Origin: Streptomyces griseoluteus
GTDB taxonomy: Bacteria > Actinomycetota > Actinomycetes > Streptomycetales > Streptomycetaceae
Direction of reading: 5' to 3'
Length of the DNA: 64,000 bases
Assembly: GCA_000717735.1 (NCBI GenBank)
Contig: JOBE01000018.1
Span: 1 to 64,000, forward strand
The position numbers and the translations under genes were made by a program. The notes below the pieces were generated by a model. It ran no database searches and had not been told where the DNA came from. It saw only the letters and a list, made by a program, of their open reading frames with translations. Position 1 is the stretch's first letter. The number at the start of each line of letters is the position of its first letter. This document shows positions 1-8,280 of this stretch, piece by piece.

Positions 1-37
1 GGCACCTGGCATCTCGCCCCCACCGGCACATGACCAC

Positions 38-72
38 GAGGGGCTGCCCGGCCTCCGGCCGGACAGCCCCTC
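38..72. terminator. Hairpin terminator upstream of metF
   Basis: Inverted repeat with 16-base arms (38-53 and 57-72), a 3-base loop and one mismatch. It probably ends transcription of a gene lying left of the window, insulating it from metF. No T-run is present, which is usual for Streptomyces hairpin terminators. Confidence 0.75.
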
Positions 73-203
73 AACAAGATCTTCATCAGTCTTCTAGGGG
101 GTGTCTTGCCGGCAGCACCCGGGTGGGCCCGCGAGGGCATCCGCCGGGCCTCTGCCGGGCGCCCGGCGGTGTGTCCGAAAAGGTGTCCAGCACTCGGACG
201 CCG

Positions 204-240
204 TTTACGCGGCTTCCCGGACCGCGTCTAACCTGCCCGT
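204..240 (+). promoter_or_regulatory. Putative metF promoter for a leaderless mRNA
   Basis: A TAACCT hexamer (229-234) fits a sigma-70-type -10 box and lies 6 bases before the metF ATG, so transcription would begin at or next to the start codon. A weak TTTACG at 204-209 could be the -35 (19-base spacer). No Shine-Dalgarno sequence precedes the ATG, which supports a leaderless transcript. Confidence 0.45.
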
Positions 241-1158
241 ATGGCCCTTGGTACCGCTTCCGTCCGCTCCGACCGCGCTCGTACGGTCCGCGACATCCTC
301 GCCTCCGGCGGCACGTCGTACTCCTTCGAGTTCTACGCGCCCCGGACCGAGAAGGGCGAGCAGGGCCTCTGGAACGCCATGCGGCGGGTCGAGGCGGTCG
401 GACCGAGCTTCGTCTCCGTGACCTACGGCGCCGGCGGCTCCACCCGCGGCGGCACCGTGAAGGCCACCCAGAAGATCGCCTCCGACACCACGCTCACCCC
501 CGTCGCCCACCTCACGGCCGTCGACCACTCGGTGGCCGAGCTGCGCAACGTCCTCGGCCAGTACGCCGACGCCGGCATCCGCAACATGCTCGCGCTGCGC
601 GGCGACCCGGCGGGCGACCCGCTGGGCGAGTGGGTGGAGCACCCCGAGGGCGTGCGGTACGCGGCCGACCTCGTCCGGCTGATCAAGGAGTCGGGCGACT
701 TCTGCGTGGGCGTCGCCGCCTTCCCCGAGATGCACCCCCGCTCCACCGACTGGGACACGGACATCCGGCACTTCGTGGACAAGTGCCGCGCGGGCGCCGA
801 CTACGCGATCACCCAGATGTTCTTCGACCCGGAGAACTATCTGCGGCTGCGCGACAGCGTCGCGAAGGCGGGCTGCGAGACCCCGATCATCCCCGAGGTC
901 ATGCCCGTCGTGAACGTGAAGACCCTCGACCGGCTGCCCCAGCTGAGCAACGCTCTCTTCCCCCCGGACGTGAAAGAGCGCATCCTCGCCGTCAAGGACG
1001 ATCCCGCCGCTGTACGCTCCATCGGTATCGAGTTCGCGACGGAGTTCTGCGCGCGGCTGCTCTCCGAGGGTGTCCCCGGACTGCACTTCATCACGCTGAA
1101 CAGCTCCACCGCGACGCTCGAGATCTACGAGAATCTCGGACTGCACCAGCAGTCGTGA
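241..1158 (+). CDS. metF: 5,10-methylenetetrahydrofolate reductase
   Basis: Reduces 5,10-methylene-THF to 5-methyl-THF, the methyl donor for methionine synthesis; cytoplasmic flavoprotein. The 305-residue protein has the length of the bacterial catalytic TIM-barrel domain. Family motifs are clear: [14 protein letters not shown] (N-terminal, with the conserved Glu), [25 protein letters not shown] for folate/flavin binding, and QMFFDPENY. The ATG at 241 is chosen because family homology starts shortly after it and a -10-like element sits just upstream; there is no ribosome binding site. A short gap separates it from the next gene, so the two may be cotranscribed. Confidence 0.96.
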   Translation: MALGTASVRSDRARTVRDILASGGTSYSFEFYAPRTEKGEQGLWNAMRRVEAVGPSFVSVTYGAGGSTRGGTVKATQKIASDTTLTPVAHLTAVDHSVAELRNVLGQYADAGIRNMLALRGDPAGDPLGEWVEHPEGVRYAADLVRLIKESGDFCVGVAAFPEMHPRSTDWDTDIRHFVDKCRAGADYAITQMFFDPENYLRLRDSVAKAGCETPIIPEVMPVVNVKTLDRLPQLSNALFPPDVKERILAVKDDPAAVRSIGIEFATEFCARLLSEGVPGLHFITLNSSTATLEIYENLGLHQQS

Positions 1159-1212
1159 CCGGTCGTACCCGCCCCGACCCGCGGCGGTGACCGTGGAGAG
1201 GGGCGGCGGGGC

Positions 1213-2046
1213 ATGGGGTGGACGGTCCTCTACATCGCGTTCGGCGTGGTCGCACTGTGGCTGCTGGGGGAGGTGCTCCTCCAGTACAAGGCACGGCTGC
1301 GCTGGCGGGTGCTCGCCTTCTGCGGCTTCCTCGGTGTGGTCCTGGGCGTACTGCTGCCCTCCGTGGCGGTGATCATCGCCGGGGCGGTCGCCTTCGCCGT
1401 CGGCCAGACCTATGTGACGCTCTCCTTCCGCCGCGGCTTCTCCACCGGCTGGGCGATCGGCGGCAACCCGGGTGCGAGCCGTCGCCGCCGGTCCGGCACG
1501 GCGGCCAAGGCCGGGCCGACCCTCGAGGTCACCGAGCTCTCCTACGACGGCCAGGACCCCGCGTACGCCGTGCCGGACGAGGCCGACACCCACGCGGCCG
1601 CCGAGACCACCGCGGTCTACGAGCCACTGCCGATTCCCGAGGACACCGGCCAGTACGCGGTCTACGGCGGCGTCCACCAGGGCGCGGGGCACCAGGACGC
1701 GGGTCAGGGCGGCGGGTACGAGCCGCAGCAGCCCGCCTACGACCCGTACGCCCCCGGCTACGAGCAGCAGCAGCCGGCCTACGACTACGGCGCCGCCGGG
1801 CAGCAGCAGTACGCCGCCTACTCCGACCCGTACATCGGCCCGGGCACGGACGGCCAGCAGTACGGCTCCTACTACGGCGACCCGTACGCCCCCTCGTACA
1901 CCTACGACACGCCGCCCGGCGGGGTCTGGGTCCCGCAGCAGCGCGACGCCGAGCCGCCGCCCCCGCCGCCGCAGCAGCAGCCGGACGCGCCGAGCGCGTA
2001 CGGCTACGAGCCGCACCCCGACGACCAGCAGCAGTACCGGTACTGA
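1213..2046 (+). CDS. Membrane protein with Tyr/Gln/Pro-rich cytoplasmic tail
   Basis: Function unknown. Residues 1-70 form two or three hydrophobic segments (VLYIAFGVVALWLLGEVLL; VLAFCGFLGVVLGVLL; VAVIIAGAVAFAVG), followed by a basic stretch (GASRRRRSG) and a long low-complexity tail rich in Tyr, Gln, Pro, Gly and Asp, with recurring YEQQQPAYD-like units from about residue 160. Such tails are probably disordered. The ATG has a GGAGAGGGGCGG-type ribosome binding site. It lies 54 bases after metF and is closed by a strong hairpin. No catalytic domain is recognisable. Confidence 0.8.
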   Translation: MGWTVLYIAFGVVALWLLGEVLLQYKARLRWRVLAFCGFLGVVLGVLLPSVAVIIAGAVAFAVGQTYVTLSFRRGFSTGWAIGGNPGASRRRRSGTAAKAGPTLEVTELSYDGQDPAYAVPDEADTHAAAETTAVYEPLPIPEDTGQYAVYGGVHQGAGHQDAGQGGGYEPQQPAYDPYAPGYEQQQPAYDYGAAGQQQYAAYSDPYIGPGTDGQQYGSYYGDPYAPSYTYDTPPGGVWVPQQRDAEPPPPPPQQQPDAPSAYGYEPHPDDQQQYRY

Positions 2047-2059
2047 GTGGCCGTGAGAC

Positions 2060-2096
2060 GGTGAAGGCCCCGGCGCGATGCGCCGGGGCCTTCACC
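2060..2096. terminator. Bidirectional terminator between convergent genes
   Basis: Perfect hairpin: 17-base arms (2060-2076 and 2080-2096) around a GAT loop. It lies between the ends of the plus-strand membrane-protein gene and the minus-strand oxidoreductase gene and can serve both. Confidence 0.85.
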
Positions 2097-2100
2097 GTGC

Positions 2101-3522
2101 TCACCGCGAGCCGCGGAAGTCCGCGCCCTCCACGATGAATCCCGCCACGAGCGCGCCCGACATGCCCGCGTGGGCCAGCCCGCCGCCCGGATGGGACCAG
2201 CCGCCCGCGAACCAGAGGCCCGGCAGCGGGGACCGGTTGGCGGCCGGGAGCAGCAGGCCGTCGGCCCCGGCGAGCGCCGGTCCCGGCACCTCGGCGGCGC
2301 CCGTGTCCCGCCGGACGTCCTCCGGGGTGCGGACGTGCCGCCAGAGCAGCCGCTCCCGCAGCTCCGGGACGGCCCGTCCGGCCGCCTCGACCATCCCGTC
2401 GGCGAAGGCCTCCCACGCGCCCGCGTCCCGCTCCGGAGACGTGCGGACGGTCGCGGTGACCGTCACCGACTCGTGGTCCGCGTCGGGGCGTAGCGCCGGG
2501 TCGTCCGGGCGCAGCACGGTCACCGTCGGCCGATCGCCGTCCGCGTGCACGACCGTGCGGTGGACCGCCGCCGGCTCACGGGGCCCGCGCAGCGCCAGAC
2601 AGACCGTCACCCGGCTCGTGCCGAGCACCTGATGGCGCGGCCGGCCGTCGCTCCGCGGGGGGAGGGCCGGCACCGGGGCCCCGGAGACCACGTGGTCGGC
2701 CTCGACGGTGTCGCCTCCGGCAAGCCGGACGCCGACCGCGCGGCCGTCCTTCTCCAGGACGTCCTCCACGGGCGTGTCGAAGACGAACTCGACACGCCGC
2801 TTCAGGCACCGCTCGTACACCGCGTCCGCGAGGGCCCGCAGCCCCCCGCCCACGTACCAGCTGCCGAAGGTCTGCTCCATGTACGGCAGGACGGCGGCCG
2901 CCGCCGGGGCGGTCGCCGGGTCGAAGCCGTACGTCCACGCGTACGCGTCGAGGAGGGCGGCGAGCCGCGGGTCGCGCAGCTCCCGCGTCCCGATCCGCGC
3001 GAGCGTCGTCGCCGGGCGGCGCAACAGGCCCGGCTTCAGGGCCGGGTACGGCTCACGGGCCAGCGGCGCGGGGTCGGCCGGCTGGGGCTCCTCCAGGAGC
3101 GGGCGGCGGGTGCGGTCCCACGCCTCGCGGGCGCGGACCAGGAAGTCGCCCCAGCGCTCGCCCGCTCCGGCTCCCAGGGCCGCGTCCAGGGCGGCGACCG
3201 TGCCGGCCCGGGAGGCGTTCGGCAGGTCCACGCGGGTGCCGTCGGCGAAGACGTGACGGCTCGCCGGGTCGACCTGCGTCAGCGCGACGCACTCCTCCAG
3301 GGGTTCCTTGCCGGTCTTCACGAACAGGTCCCGGTACACGGCCGGCAGGTGCAGCAGTCCGGGGCCCGTGTCGAAGGCGAACCCGTCCCGCTCGAAGCGG
3401 CCGACCGCGCCGCCGTACGTCGCGCCCCGCTCGTACACCGTCACCCGGTGCCCCGCCACGGCCAGCCGGGCCGCCGCCGCCATGGCGCCGAGTCCCGCGC
3501 CGATCACCACAATCCGTGCCAT
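2101..3522 (-). CDS. Phytoene desaturase (CrtI)-like FAD-dependent oxidoreductase
   Basis: The N-terminus carries the FAD/NAD-binding Rossmann motif VVIGAGLGAMAAAARL followed by the acidic-ended strand VTVYERG and the GGAVGRFERDGFAFDTGP segment typical of CrtI/amine-oxidase-like enzymes. The C-terminus has LWFAGGWSHPGGGLAHAGMSG, the second FAD contact. The length (473 residues) fits the family. Substrate is unknown: no crtB, crtE or other carotenoid genes are nearby, so a carotenoid role cannot be assumed. I use the ATG at 3522, which places the GxGxxG motif at the expected N-terminal position; an in-frame start at 3552 would add ten residues. Confidence 0.85.
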   Translation of the reverse strand: MARIVVIGAGLGAMAAAARLAVAGHRVTVYERGATYGGAVGRFERDGFAFDTGPGLLHLPAVYRDLFVKTGKEPLEECVALTQVDPASRHVFADGTRVDLPNASRAGTVAALDAALGAGAGERWGDFLVRAREAWDRTRRPLLEEPQPADPAPLAREPYPALKPGLLRRPATTLARIGTRELRDPRLAALLDAYAWTYGFDPATAPAAAAVLPYMEQTFGSWYVGGGLRALADAVYERCLKRRVEFVFDTPVEDVLEKDGRAVGVRLAGGDTVEADHVVSGAPVPALPPRSDGRPRHQVLGTSRVTVCLALRGPREPAAVHRTVVHADGDRPTVTVLRPDDPALRPDADHESVTVTATVRTSPERDAGAWEAFADGMVEAAGRAVPELRERLLWRHVRTPEDVRRDTGAAEVPGPALAGADGLLLPAANRSPLPGLWFAGGWSHPGGGLAHAGMSGALVAGFIVEGADFRGSR

Positions 3523-3588
3523 GCCGGGGACTCTATCCGGCCCATCGGACACCGCAGGAAGGCCGGTCGGACGTCGGCGGAGGGCCGG

Positions 3589-4236
3589 TCAGAAGTGCTC
3601 CGACCCGTCCTCCGACGGTGGTCGTGAGCGGGCCCCGGCCGTCACGTCCACGAGCCGTCTCTCCTCCCGGCGCTGGGACCTGCGGCGCAGGAAACGGCGG
3701 ATCCGTTTCGCCAGGAAGACCAGTATCGCCAGACCGAGGGCGAGCAGGACGGCCGCGATGACCGCCGCCGCCACCGGATTGAAGATCGCGAAGGTGACGA
3801 TCGCCGCGACCCCGAGGTCCTCCGCCAGGCTCAGCGCGACGTTGGAGAACGGCTCGGGCGAGGTGTTGACCGCCATCCTCGTCCCCGCCTTGACGAAGTG
3901 GCTCAGCAAGGCCGTCGAACCGCCGACGGCGCCCGCCGCCAGCTGGGGCAGCGAACCGTCCTGCCCGGCGAGCAGGGCGCCGACGACGGCCCCCGAGACC
4001 GGCCGGATCACCGTGTGGACCGAGTCCCATATCGAGTCGACGTACGGGATCTTGTCCGCCACCGCCTCGCACAGGAAGAGCACGCCGGCGACGACGAGGA
4101 CATCGGTGCGCTGCAAGGACTCGGGCACCTCGTCGGTGAGCCCGGTCGCGCCGAAGACGCCGAACAGCAGGACCACCGCGTACGCGTTGATCCCGCTCGC
4201 CCAGCCGCTGGTGAACACCAGGGGGAGTACGGACAC
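3589..4236 (-). CDS. DUF4126 family membrane protein
   Basis: 215 residues. About five hydrophobic segments, with a conserved SGWASGINAYAVVLLFGV start and an internal glycine/alanine-rich GAVGGSTALLSH segment, match the DUF4126 family of integral membrane proteins of unknown function. The C-terminus is highly basic (RIRRFLRRRSQRREERR), presumably cytoplasmic. GTG start at 4236; TACGAT at 4244-4249 lies 7 bases upstream and suggests a leaderless message. It is 66 bases downstream of the CrtI-like start, both on the minus strand with the DUF4126 gene transcribed first, so they could form an operon. Confidence 0.82.
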   Translation of the reverse strand: MSVLPLVFTSGWASGINAYAVVLLFGVFGATGLTDEVPESLQRTDVLVVAGVLFLCEAVADKIPYVDSIWDSVHTVIRPVSGAVVGALLAGQDGSLPQLAAGAVGGSTALLSHFVKAGTRMAVNTSPEPFSNVALSLAEDLGVAAIVTFAIFNPVAAAVIAAVLLALGLAILVFLAKRIRRFLRRRSQRREERRLVDVTAGARSRPPSEDGSEHF

Positions 4237-4423
4237 GCCCGCGATCGTAACCAGGACTGAGTACCCGTACCTAGGGGTCGAGATGAGTAGAAGCGCGGAT
4301 GGGCCGGGGAGCGTCCGCGGGAGAGAGTGGAGTCACGGAAGGGGCGCGGCTCCGGCACCGCCGGCACGGGGCTGCGGAACGGGGCCGCGCACCTGACGGC
4401 ACGGGGGTGCGTGAAGGAAGAAG
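4237..4423. other. Intergenic region, promoter side of DUF4126 gene
   Basis: Together with the hairpin and repeat block to its right this makes 324 bases without a gene. Apart from the -10-like TACGAT at 4244-4249 on the minus strand I see nothing recognisable here. Confidence 0.5.
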
Positions 4424-4466
4424 CCGGTGCGGCGAGGCTCGGGGGGATCGAGCCTCGCCGCACCGG
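4424..4466 (-). terminator. Terminator of the TetR-YhgE-ABC unit
   Basis: Perfect 17-base-pair hairpin (4424-4440 with 4450-4466, 9-base loop) about 95 bases downstream of the tetR stop codon. On the minus strand it is followed by a pyrimidine-rich stretch. Confidence 0.75.
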
Positions 4467-4480
4467 TCTTTTCGTGATCT

Positions 4481-4560
4481 ACGCGCGCGTGTCGCCGTTC
4501 GGCCGAGGCCGGACCACGCGCGTGCCGCCGTTCTGCCGAGGCACGCGCGCGTGCCGTTCG
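4481..4560. repeat. Imperfect tandem repeat, about 2.5 copies
   Basis: A unit with consensus ACGCGCGTG-C-CGCCGTTC-GCCGAGGC occurs at 4481-4509, 4516-4542 and, truncated, 4543-4560. It directly abuts the tetR stop codon (4561-4563), in the 3' untranslated region of that message. Possible duplication scar; no function seen. Confidence 0.55.
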
Positions 4561-5172
4561 CTACCTGCCGCCGCCCACCCGGCCGTGCAGCAGCCGCGAG
4601 AGCGCCGCGTGCACGTCGTCGAGCGACCGCTCGCTCTGGAAGGCCTGCCAGTCGAGGGCCGCCACGAGGACCATGCCGACAAGTGCCGCCGCCGTCAGCT
4701 GGACGTCGATGTCCTCGCTCAGCTCACCGTCCGCGACCCCCTCGCGCAGCACCCCCTCGACCACCGCGACGGCCTGCTGGCGGACCACCAGGAGCGTCGA
4801 GTTCCAGGCCCGGTTGGTGCGCCAGAGCTCGGCCACGTACAGCTGGGTGAAGGCCGGGTAGCGGTCGATGAAGACGAGGCCCGCCCGGATCATCGCGTCG
4901 AGCGCGTCGACCCGGCTCCCGCCGCGCTCGGCGGTCTCCTCGGCCGCCGAGCGCAGCGAGGCCGTGAGCAGCGAAACGCCGTGGCGCAGCAGCTCCTCGA
5001 AGAGCTCGGTCTTGCTCTTGAAGTTGTAGTAGACCGTGCCCTTGGCCACGCCGGCCCGCTCGGCGATCTCGTCGACCGTCGTCGCGGAGAAGCCCTGCTC
5101 CGCGATGAGGGTGACGGCCGCCTCGTAGAGCTTCGCGCGCGTGGCCTGGCGTCGGGTGCTGCTGCTGTCCAT
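4561..5172 (-). CDS. TetR/AcrR family transcriptional regulator
   Basis: DNA-binding repressor, about 203 residues. The N-terminal helix-turn-helix is typical: KLYEAAVTLIAEQGFSATTV, then DEIAERAGVAKGTVYYNFKSK. The C-terminal ligand domain is alpha-helical and unassigned. It is the last gene of a minus-strand unit after the YhgE-type membrane protein and the ABC-type ATPase, and probably controls that unit through the 26-bp palindrome at 8255-8280. I take ATG 5172, preceded by GTGAGA, giving a normal-length TetR N-terminus; GTG 5205 would add 11 residues and start 10 bases after the preceding stop. Confidence 0.9.
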   Translation of the reverse strand: MDSSSTRRQATRAKLYEAAVTLIAEQGFSATTVDEIAERAGVAKGTVYYNFKSKTELFEELLRHGVSLLTASLRSAAEETAERGGSRVDALDAMIRAGLVFIDRYPAFTQLYVAELWRTNRAWNSTLLVVRQQAVAVVEGVLREGVADGELSEDIDVQLTAAALVGMVLVAALDWQAFQSERSLDDVHAALSRLLHGRVGGGR

Positions 5173-5215
5173 GGGGTCGATTCTCACAGGTGTCGCGGAT
5201 GGCACCGGCCCGGTC

Positions 5216-7303
5216 TCACAGGGTCAGTTCGGGGTGGAGCCGGTCGAGCGTCCAGACCTGCCGCTTGCGGGCCGAGACGGCGGTGAGGGCCAAGGCGCCC
5301 AGGGTGAAGGCGGTCAGGACCGCGCAGGCCTGCCAGACGGGCCCGATCCCGCCGCCCGTGATCAGCCGGCGCAGCGCCTCGACCACGTAGGTCATCGGGA
5401 GGAACGGGTGGACGGCGTTGAAGAAGCCCGGACTGGTCTGGACGGGGTACGTGCCGCCCGCCGAGGTCAGCTGGAGCATCAGGACGGCGAGGACCAGGAT
5501 CCGGCCGGCCGCGCCGAAGCGGGCGTTGAGCCACTGGATGATCGCCGCGAAGCAGCAGGTGACCAGGGCGAGGAAGCCGACCGTTCCGGCGGCCCGGTCC
5601 ATCTGGAGGCCGAGGCCCCAGTGCAGCACGGACATGAGGGCGGCGACCTGGAGGATGCCGATCGCCGCCACCGGGAACCAGCCCGCGAGCGCGATCCGCC
5701 AGGCGGAGGCACCGGCGGCCAGGGCACGCCGGTTCATCGGCTGGATGATCATGTACGCGACCATCGCGCCGACCCAGAGGGAGAGCGGGATGAAGTACGG
5801 GGCGAAACCGGTGCCGTAGTTCGGCGCCTTGTGCAGCGACTGGGAGGCCAGCTGTACGGGGTCCGCCATGACCTCCGTACGGCGGTCACGGTCCTGCTTG
5901 TCGTAGTCCGGGATCTGCTCGACGCCGTCGTGCAGACCACCGGCCAGCTCGCCGGAGCCGTCGGCCAGCTTGAACAGCCCGCCGTCGAGGTCTCCGGCGC
6001 CCTTCTTGAGCTTGCCGACCCCGGTGTCGAGGCTGACGGAACCGGCCTTGGCGTCGGTGATGCCGGTGTGCAGCCGGTCCGCGCCCGCCGCGACCTTCTT
6101 CGCGCCCGCGTTCAGCTCGTTGATCTTCCGGATGGCGTCCTCGACGTCCTCGTCGAGGTGCGGGGCGCGGGTGGCCAGCTCGTCGGCCTGCCTCTTGAGC
6201 GTGACGAGCCGGGCGTCCAGCACCTTCAGGTCGCCGCCGCTGTCCTTGGTCAGCTCGTGCACGTCGTCCGCGATGGTGGCCACGTCGTCGGCGGTCACCG
6301 AGGCCTTCTTCAGCTTCTCGCAGATCCGGGCGTCGGCCTCCGGCTTCAGCTCGCACTCCTCCCGGTGGATCGCGGCCAGACCGTCGTCCGCCTCGTGGGC
6401 GGCGGCACGGAGCACCGGAGCCCGCTCGACCAGGCCGGCGAGGTTGTTGCGGACGGCGGTGGTGGAGTCCGAGACGAGGCGAGCGGTGTCGCGGATCGAC
6501 TTGCCGTTGTTCGCCAGGTAGGGACGGACCTTGTCGGCGGTGCCGTTGACCTTGTCGGCGAGCGACTGGGTGCCGTTCGCGACCTGGCGGGAGCCGCTCT
6601 CCAGGTCCTTGGCGCCCTTGTCGAGCTTCTTCAGGCCGGCGGCCAGGTCGCCGCTGCCGGTCTTGGCGGTCTTCAGGCCGTCCGCCAGGTCCTTGGAGCC
6701 CTTCTTCGCCTTGTCCACGCCCTGCTTGAGGTCGTCGGCGCCCTTGGCGGCCTTCGCGGTCGCGTCGTGGATGTCGGAGAAGGAGATGAAGATCTTGTCG
6801 AGGAAGGAGCGCGAGGACTTGGTGGAGGCCGCGGTGCGCACCTCGGAGAAGACCGTCCGGGAGATCTGGCCGACGATGTAGTTGTTGGCGTCGTTCGTCC
6901 GCACCCGGAGGGCGCCGGTCTCGGGGGAGTCGCCGGAGCTGGAGGCGATCCGCGAGCTGAAGTCGCCGGGCATGGTCAGGGACAGGTAGTACGTCCCGTT
7001 CTCGACGCCCTCGCGCGCCTCGGCGTCGCTCACCCGGTGCCATGCGAAGGTGCTGCTCTCCAGGAGCCCCTCGGTGATGTCGTCACCGGCGTTGATCGGC
7101 TTGCCGTCGGCGGTGGCGCCCTTGTCCTCGTTGACGAGGGCCACGGGGATCTTGTCGAGCCTGCTGTACGGGTCCCAGAACGAGTACAGGTACAGGGCGC
7201 CGTACAGCAGGGGCAGCAGCAGGATCGCGACGAGCGCGGCGCGCGGCAGCTTTCCCCTGCCGAAGCGCTTCAGCTCAAGCGCGGCCAGTTTCGGCGAGCG
7301 CAT
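5216..7303 (-). CDS. YhgE/Pip family membrane protein (ABC-2-like)
   Basis: 695 residues. One N-terminal transmembrane helix (ALVAILLLPLLYGALYLYS) is followed by a large extracytoplasmic region. That region contains many repeats of the form KGADDLKQG, KGSKDLADG, TGSGDLAAGL, KGAKDLESG, typical of YhgE/Pip proteins and probably forming long helical hairpins. The C-terminal third has five or six membrane helices of the ABC-2 permease type. Homologues act in phage adsorption, export or type VII-like secretion, but no role is established for the Streptomyces form. The ATG at 7303 has a strong GAGGAGGGGG ribosome binding site inside the end of the ATPase gene, which it overlaps by 29 bases, indicating coupled synthesis. 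Confidence 0.88.
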   Translation of the reverse strand: MRSPKLAALELKRFGRGKLPRAALVAILLLPLLYGALYLYSFWDPYSRLDKIPVALVNEDKGATADGKPINAGDDITEGLLESSTFAWHRVSDAEAREGVENGTYYLSLTMPGDFSSRIASSSGDSPETGALRVRTNDANNYIVGQISRTVFSEVRTAASTKSSRSFLDKIFISFSDIHDATAKAAKGADDLKQGVDKAKKGSKDLADGLKTAKTGSGDLAAGLKKLDKGAKDLESGSRQVANGTQSLADKVNGTADKVRPYLANNGKSIRDTARLVSDSTTAVRNNLAGLVERAPVLRAAAHEADDGLAAIHREECELKPEADARICEKLKKASVTADDVATIADDVHELTKDSGGDLKVLDARLVTLKRQADELATRAPHLDEDVEDAIRKINELNAGAKKVAAGADRLHTGITDAKAGSVSLDTGVGKLKKGAGDLDGGLFKLADGSGELAGGLHDGVEQIPDYDKQDRDRRTEVMADPVQLASQSLHKAPNYGTGFAPYFIPLSLWVGAMVAYMIIQPMNRRALAAGASAWRIALAGWFPVAAIGILQVAALMSVLHWGLGLQMDRAAGTVGFLALVTCCFAAIIQWLNARFGAAGRILVLAVLMLQLTSAGGTYPVQTSPGFFNAVHPFLPMTYVVEALRRLITGGGIGPVWQACAVLTAFTLGALALTAVSARKRQVWTLDRLHPELTL

Positions 7304-8234
7304 CGGCCGCCCCCTCCTCGGTCGTGTCGTTCTCGGTGTCGTTCTCGGAGTCGGAGCCGGAGTCGGAGCCGGAGTCGGAGCCGGAGCCGGAGTCGGAGTC
7401 GGAGCCGGAGTCGGAGCCGGAGCCGGAGCCGGAGCCGGAGTCCGCGCCGGCTTCGGTATCGGCTTCGTCGTCGGTGTCGTCGGCCGGTGCCGCCTGCGCG
7501 GCGGGTGTCTCCGGCTCCGTGGCGTCCCCGCGCGTGGTGATCCGCAGGGCGTCCTCCGGAGCCTCGCTGCAGACGGCGAGGACGGTTGTCCCGGAAGCGG
7601 CCACCGAGCGCAGCAGCGCCCAGGCCTCGGCCCGGTCGGTGTCCGAGAGCTTCAGGTCCGTGTCGTCCACGGCGAGCAGCCGCGGGCGGCCGATCAGGGC
7701 CAGGGCGATCGAGAGCCGCAGTGCCTCGAGCCGCTCCAGATCCCGTACGGAGGTCCGCTCGCCCTTCGGCAGCGCGGAGAGGTCGAGCCCCGCGGCCTCC
7801 AGGGCCTCCTCTATCCGCGCCCGGGTGGCCGCCGCCCGCTCGGCCGGGCGCCGCAGCAGCCCGCGGACGGAACCGTCGTAACGGCGCTGGAGCAGGGCGC
7901 GCTCGCCCAGGTGCTCGGCGACCGTGAAGGCCGGGTCCAGCTCGCTGACGCCCGGCACGTGCCCGAGGGCGCCGATCCGGCGCACCGCGGCCATCTTCCG
8001 GGGCAGCGGGAGACCGCCCACCTCGGCGGTGCCCTCCTTGGCCTTCATCCGGCCGGTGAGCGCGAGCAGCAGACACGTGCGGCCCGAACCCGAGGGTCCC
8101 TCGATCGCCACCAGCGCGCCCGGCTCCGCCCGGAAGGACACCTCCCGGAAGGCCCAGCCGCGCGGCCCCTTCAGCCCAAAGCCGTCCGCGACGACGGCGG
8201 CGCCGTGCGGCCGCTCATCGGCTTCCGCTCCCAC
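7275..8234 (-). CDS. Degenerate ABC-type ATP-binding protein with Ser/Asp/Gly tail
   Basis: 319 residues from GTG 8234 (ribosome binding site AGGGGGTG). The fold is that of an ABC ATPase, but key residues differ. The Walker A motif is GPSGSGRT, with Arg instead of Lys. There is no LSGGQ signature; that position reads VRDLERLEALRLSIALAL. Walker B reads RLLAVDDTD, with Asp in place of the catalytic Glu. ATP hydrolysis is therefore doubtful, and it may be a nucleotide sensor or scaffold for the downstream YhgE protein. Residues from about 265 form a disordered acidic Ser/Asp/Gly run encoded by a DNA repeat (about 7340-7440). First gene of the TetR-controlled unit. Confidence 0.85.
   Translation of the reverse strand: MGAEADERPHGAAVVADGFGLKGPRGWAFREVSFRAEPGALVAIEGPSGSGRTCLLLALTGRMKAKEGTAEVGGLPLPRKMAAVRRIGALGHVPGVSELDPAFTVAEHLGERALLQRRYDGSVRGLLRRPAERAAATRARIEEALEAAGLDLSALPKGERTSVRDLERLEALRLSIALALIGRPRLLAVDDTDLKLSDTDRAEAWALLRSVAASGTTVLAVCSEAPEDALRITTRGDATEPETPAAQAAPADDTDDEADTEAGADSGSGSGSGSDSGSDSDSGSGSDSGSDSGSDSENDTENDTTEEGAADALAETGRA
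7340..7440. repeat. Coding hexanucleotide repeat (GGAGTC/GGAGCC)
   Basis: About 100 bases of alternating GGAGTCGGAGCC-type units inside the ATPase gene, read on the minus strand as Gly/Asp-Ser codons. Such a repeat can change length by slippage in multiples of two codons without a frameshift. Confidence 0.8.
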
Positions 8235-8254
8235 GGACCCACCCCCTGTTCCCC

Positions 8255-8280
8255 TTTTGAACTGACTGGTCAGTGCAAAA
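8255..8280. promoter_or_regulatory. 26-bp palindromic operator, probable TetR site
   Basis: Half-sites TTTTG (8255-8259) and ACTGAC (8261-8266) mirror GTCAGT (8269-8274) and CAAAA (8276-8280) around a central TG; only the pair 8260/8275 does not match. The size and symmetry are typical of TetR-family operators. It sits between the ATPase start (8234) and the -10 box at 8279-8284, covering the expected transcription start. Confidence 0.7.

Noticed and set aside
205..2016. 603-codon minus-strand frame opposite metF and the next gene
   Set aside because: Shadow composition; both plus-strand genes have clear protein features and start signals.
2101..3522. Carotenoid biosynthesis locus
   Set aside because: Only a CrtI-like oxidoreductase is present; no phytoene synthase, prenyl synthase or cyclase gene lies nearby, so pathway assignment is unsupported.
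5141..7540. 799-codon plus-strand reading frame
   Set aside because: It is antisense to the YhgE gene, has low-complexity Arg/Gly/Asp/Val composition typical of high-GC shadows and no domain; the minus strand has a proper gene with ribosome binding site.
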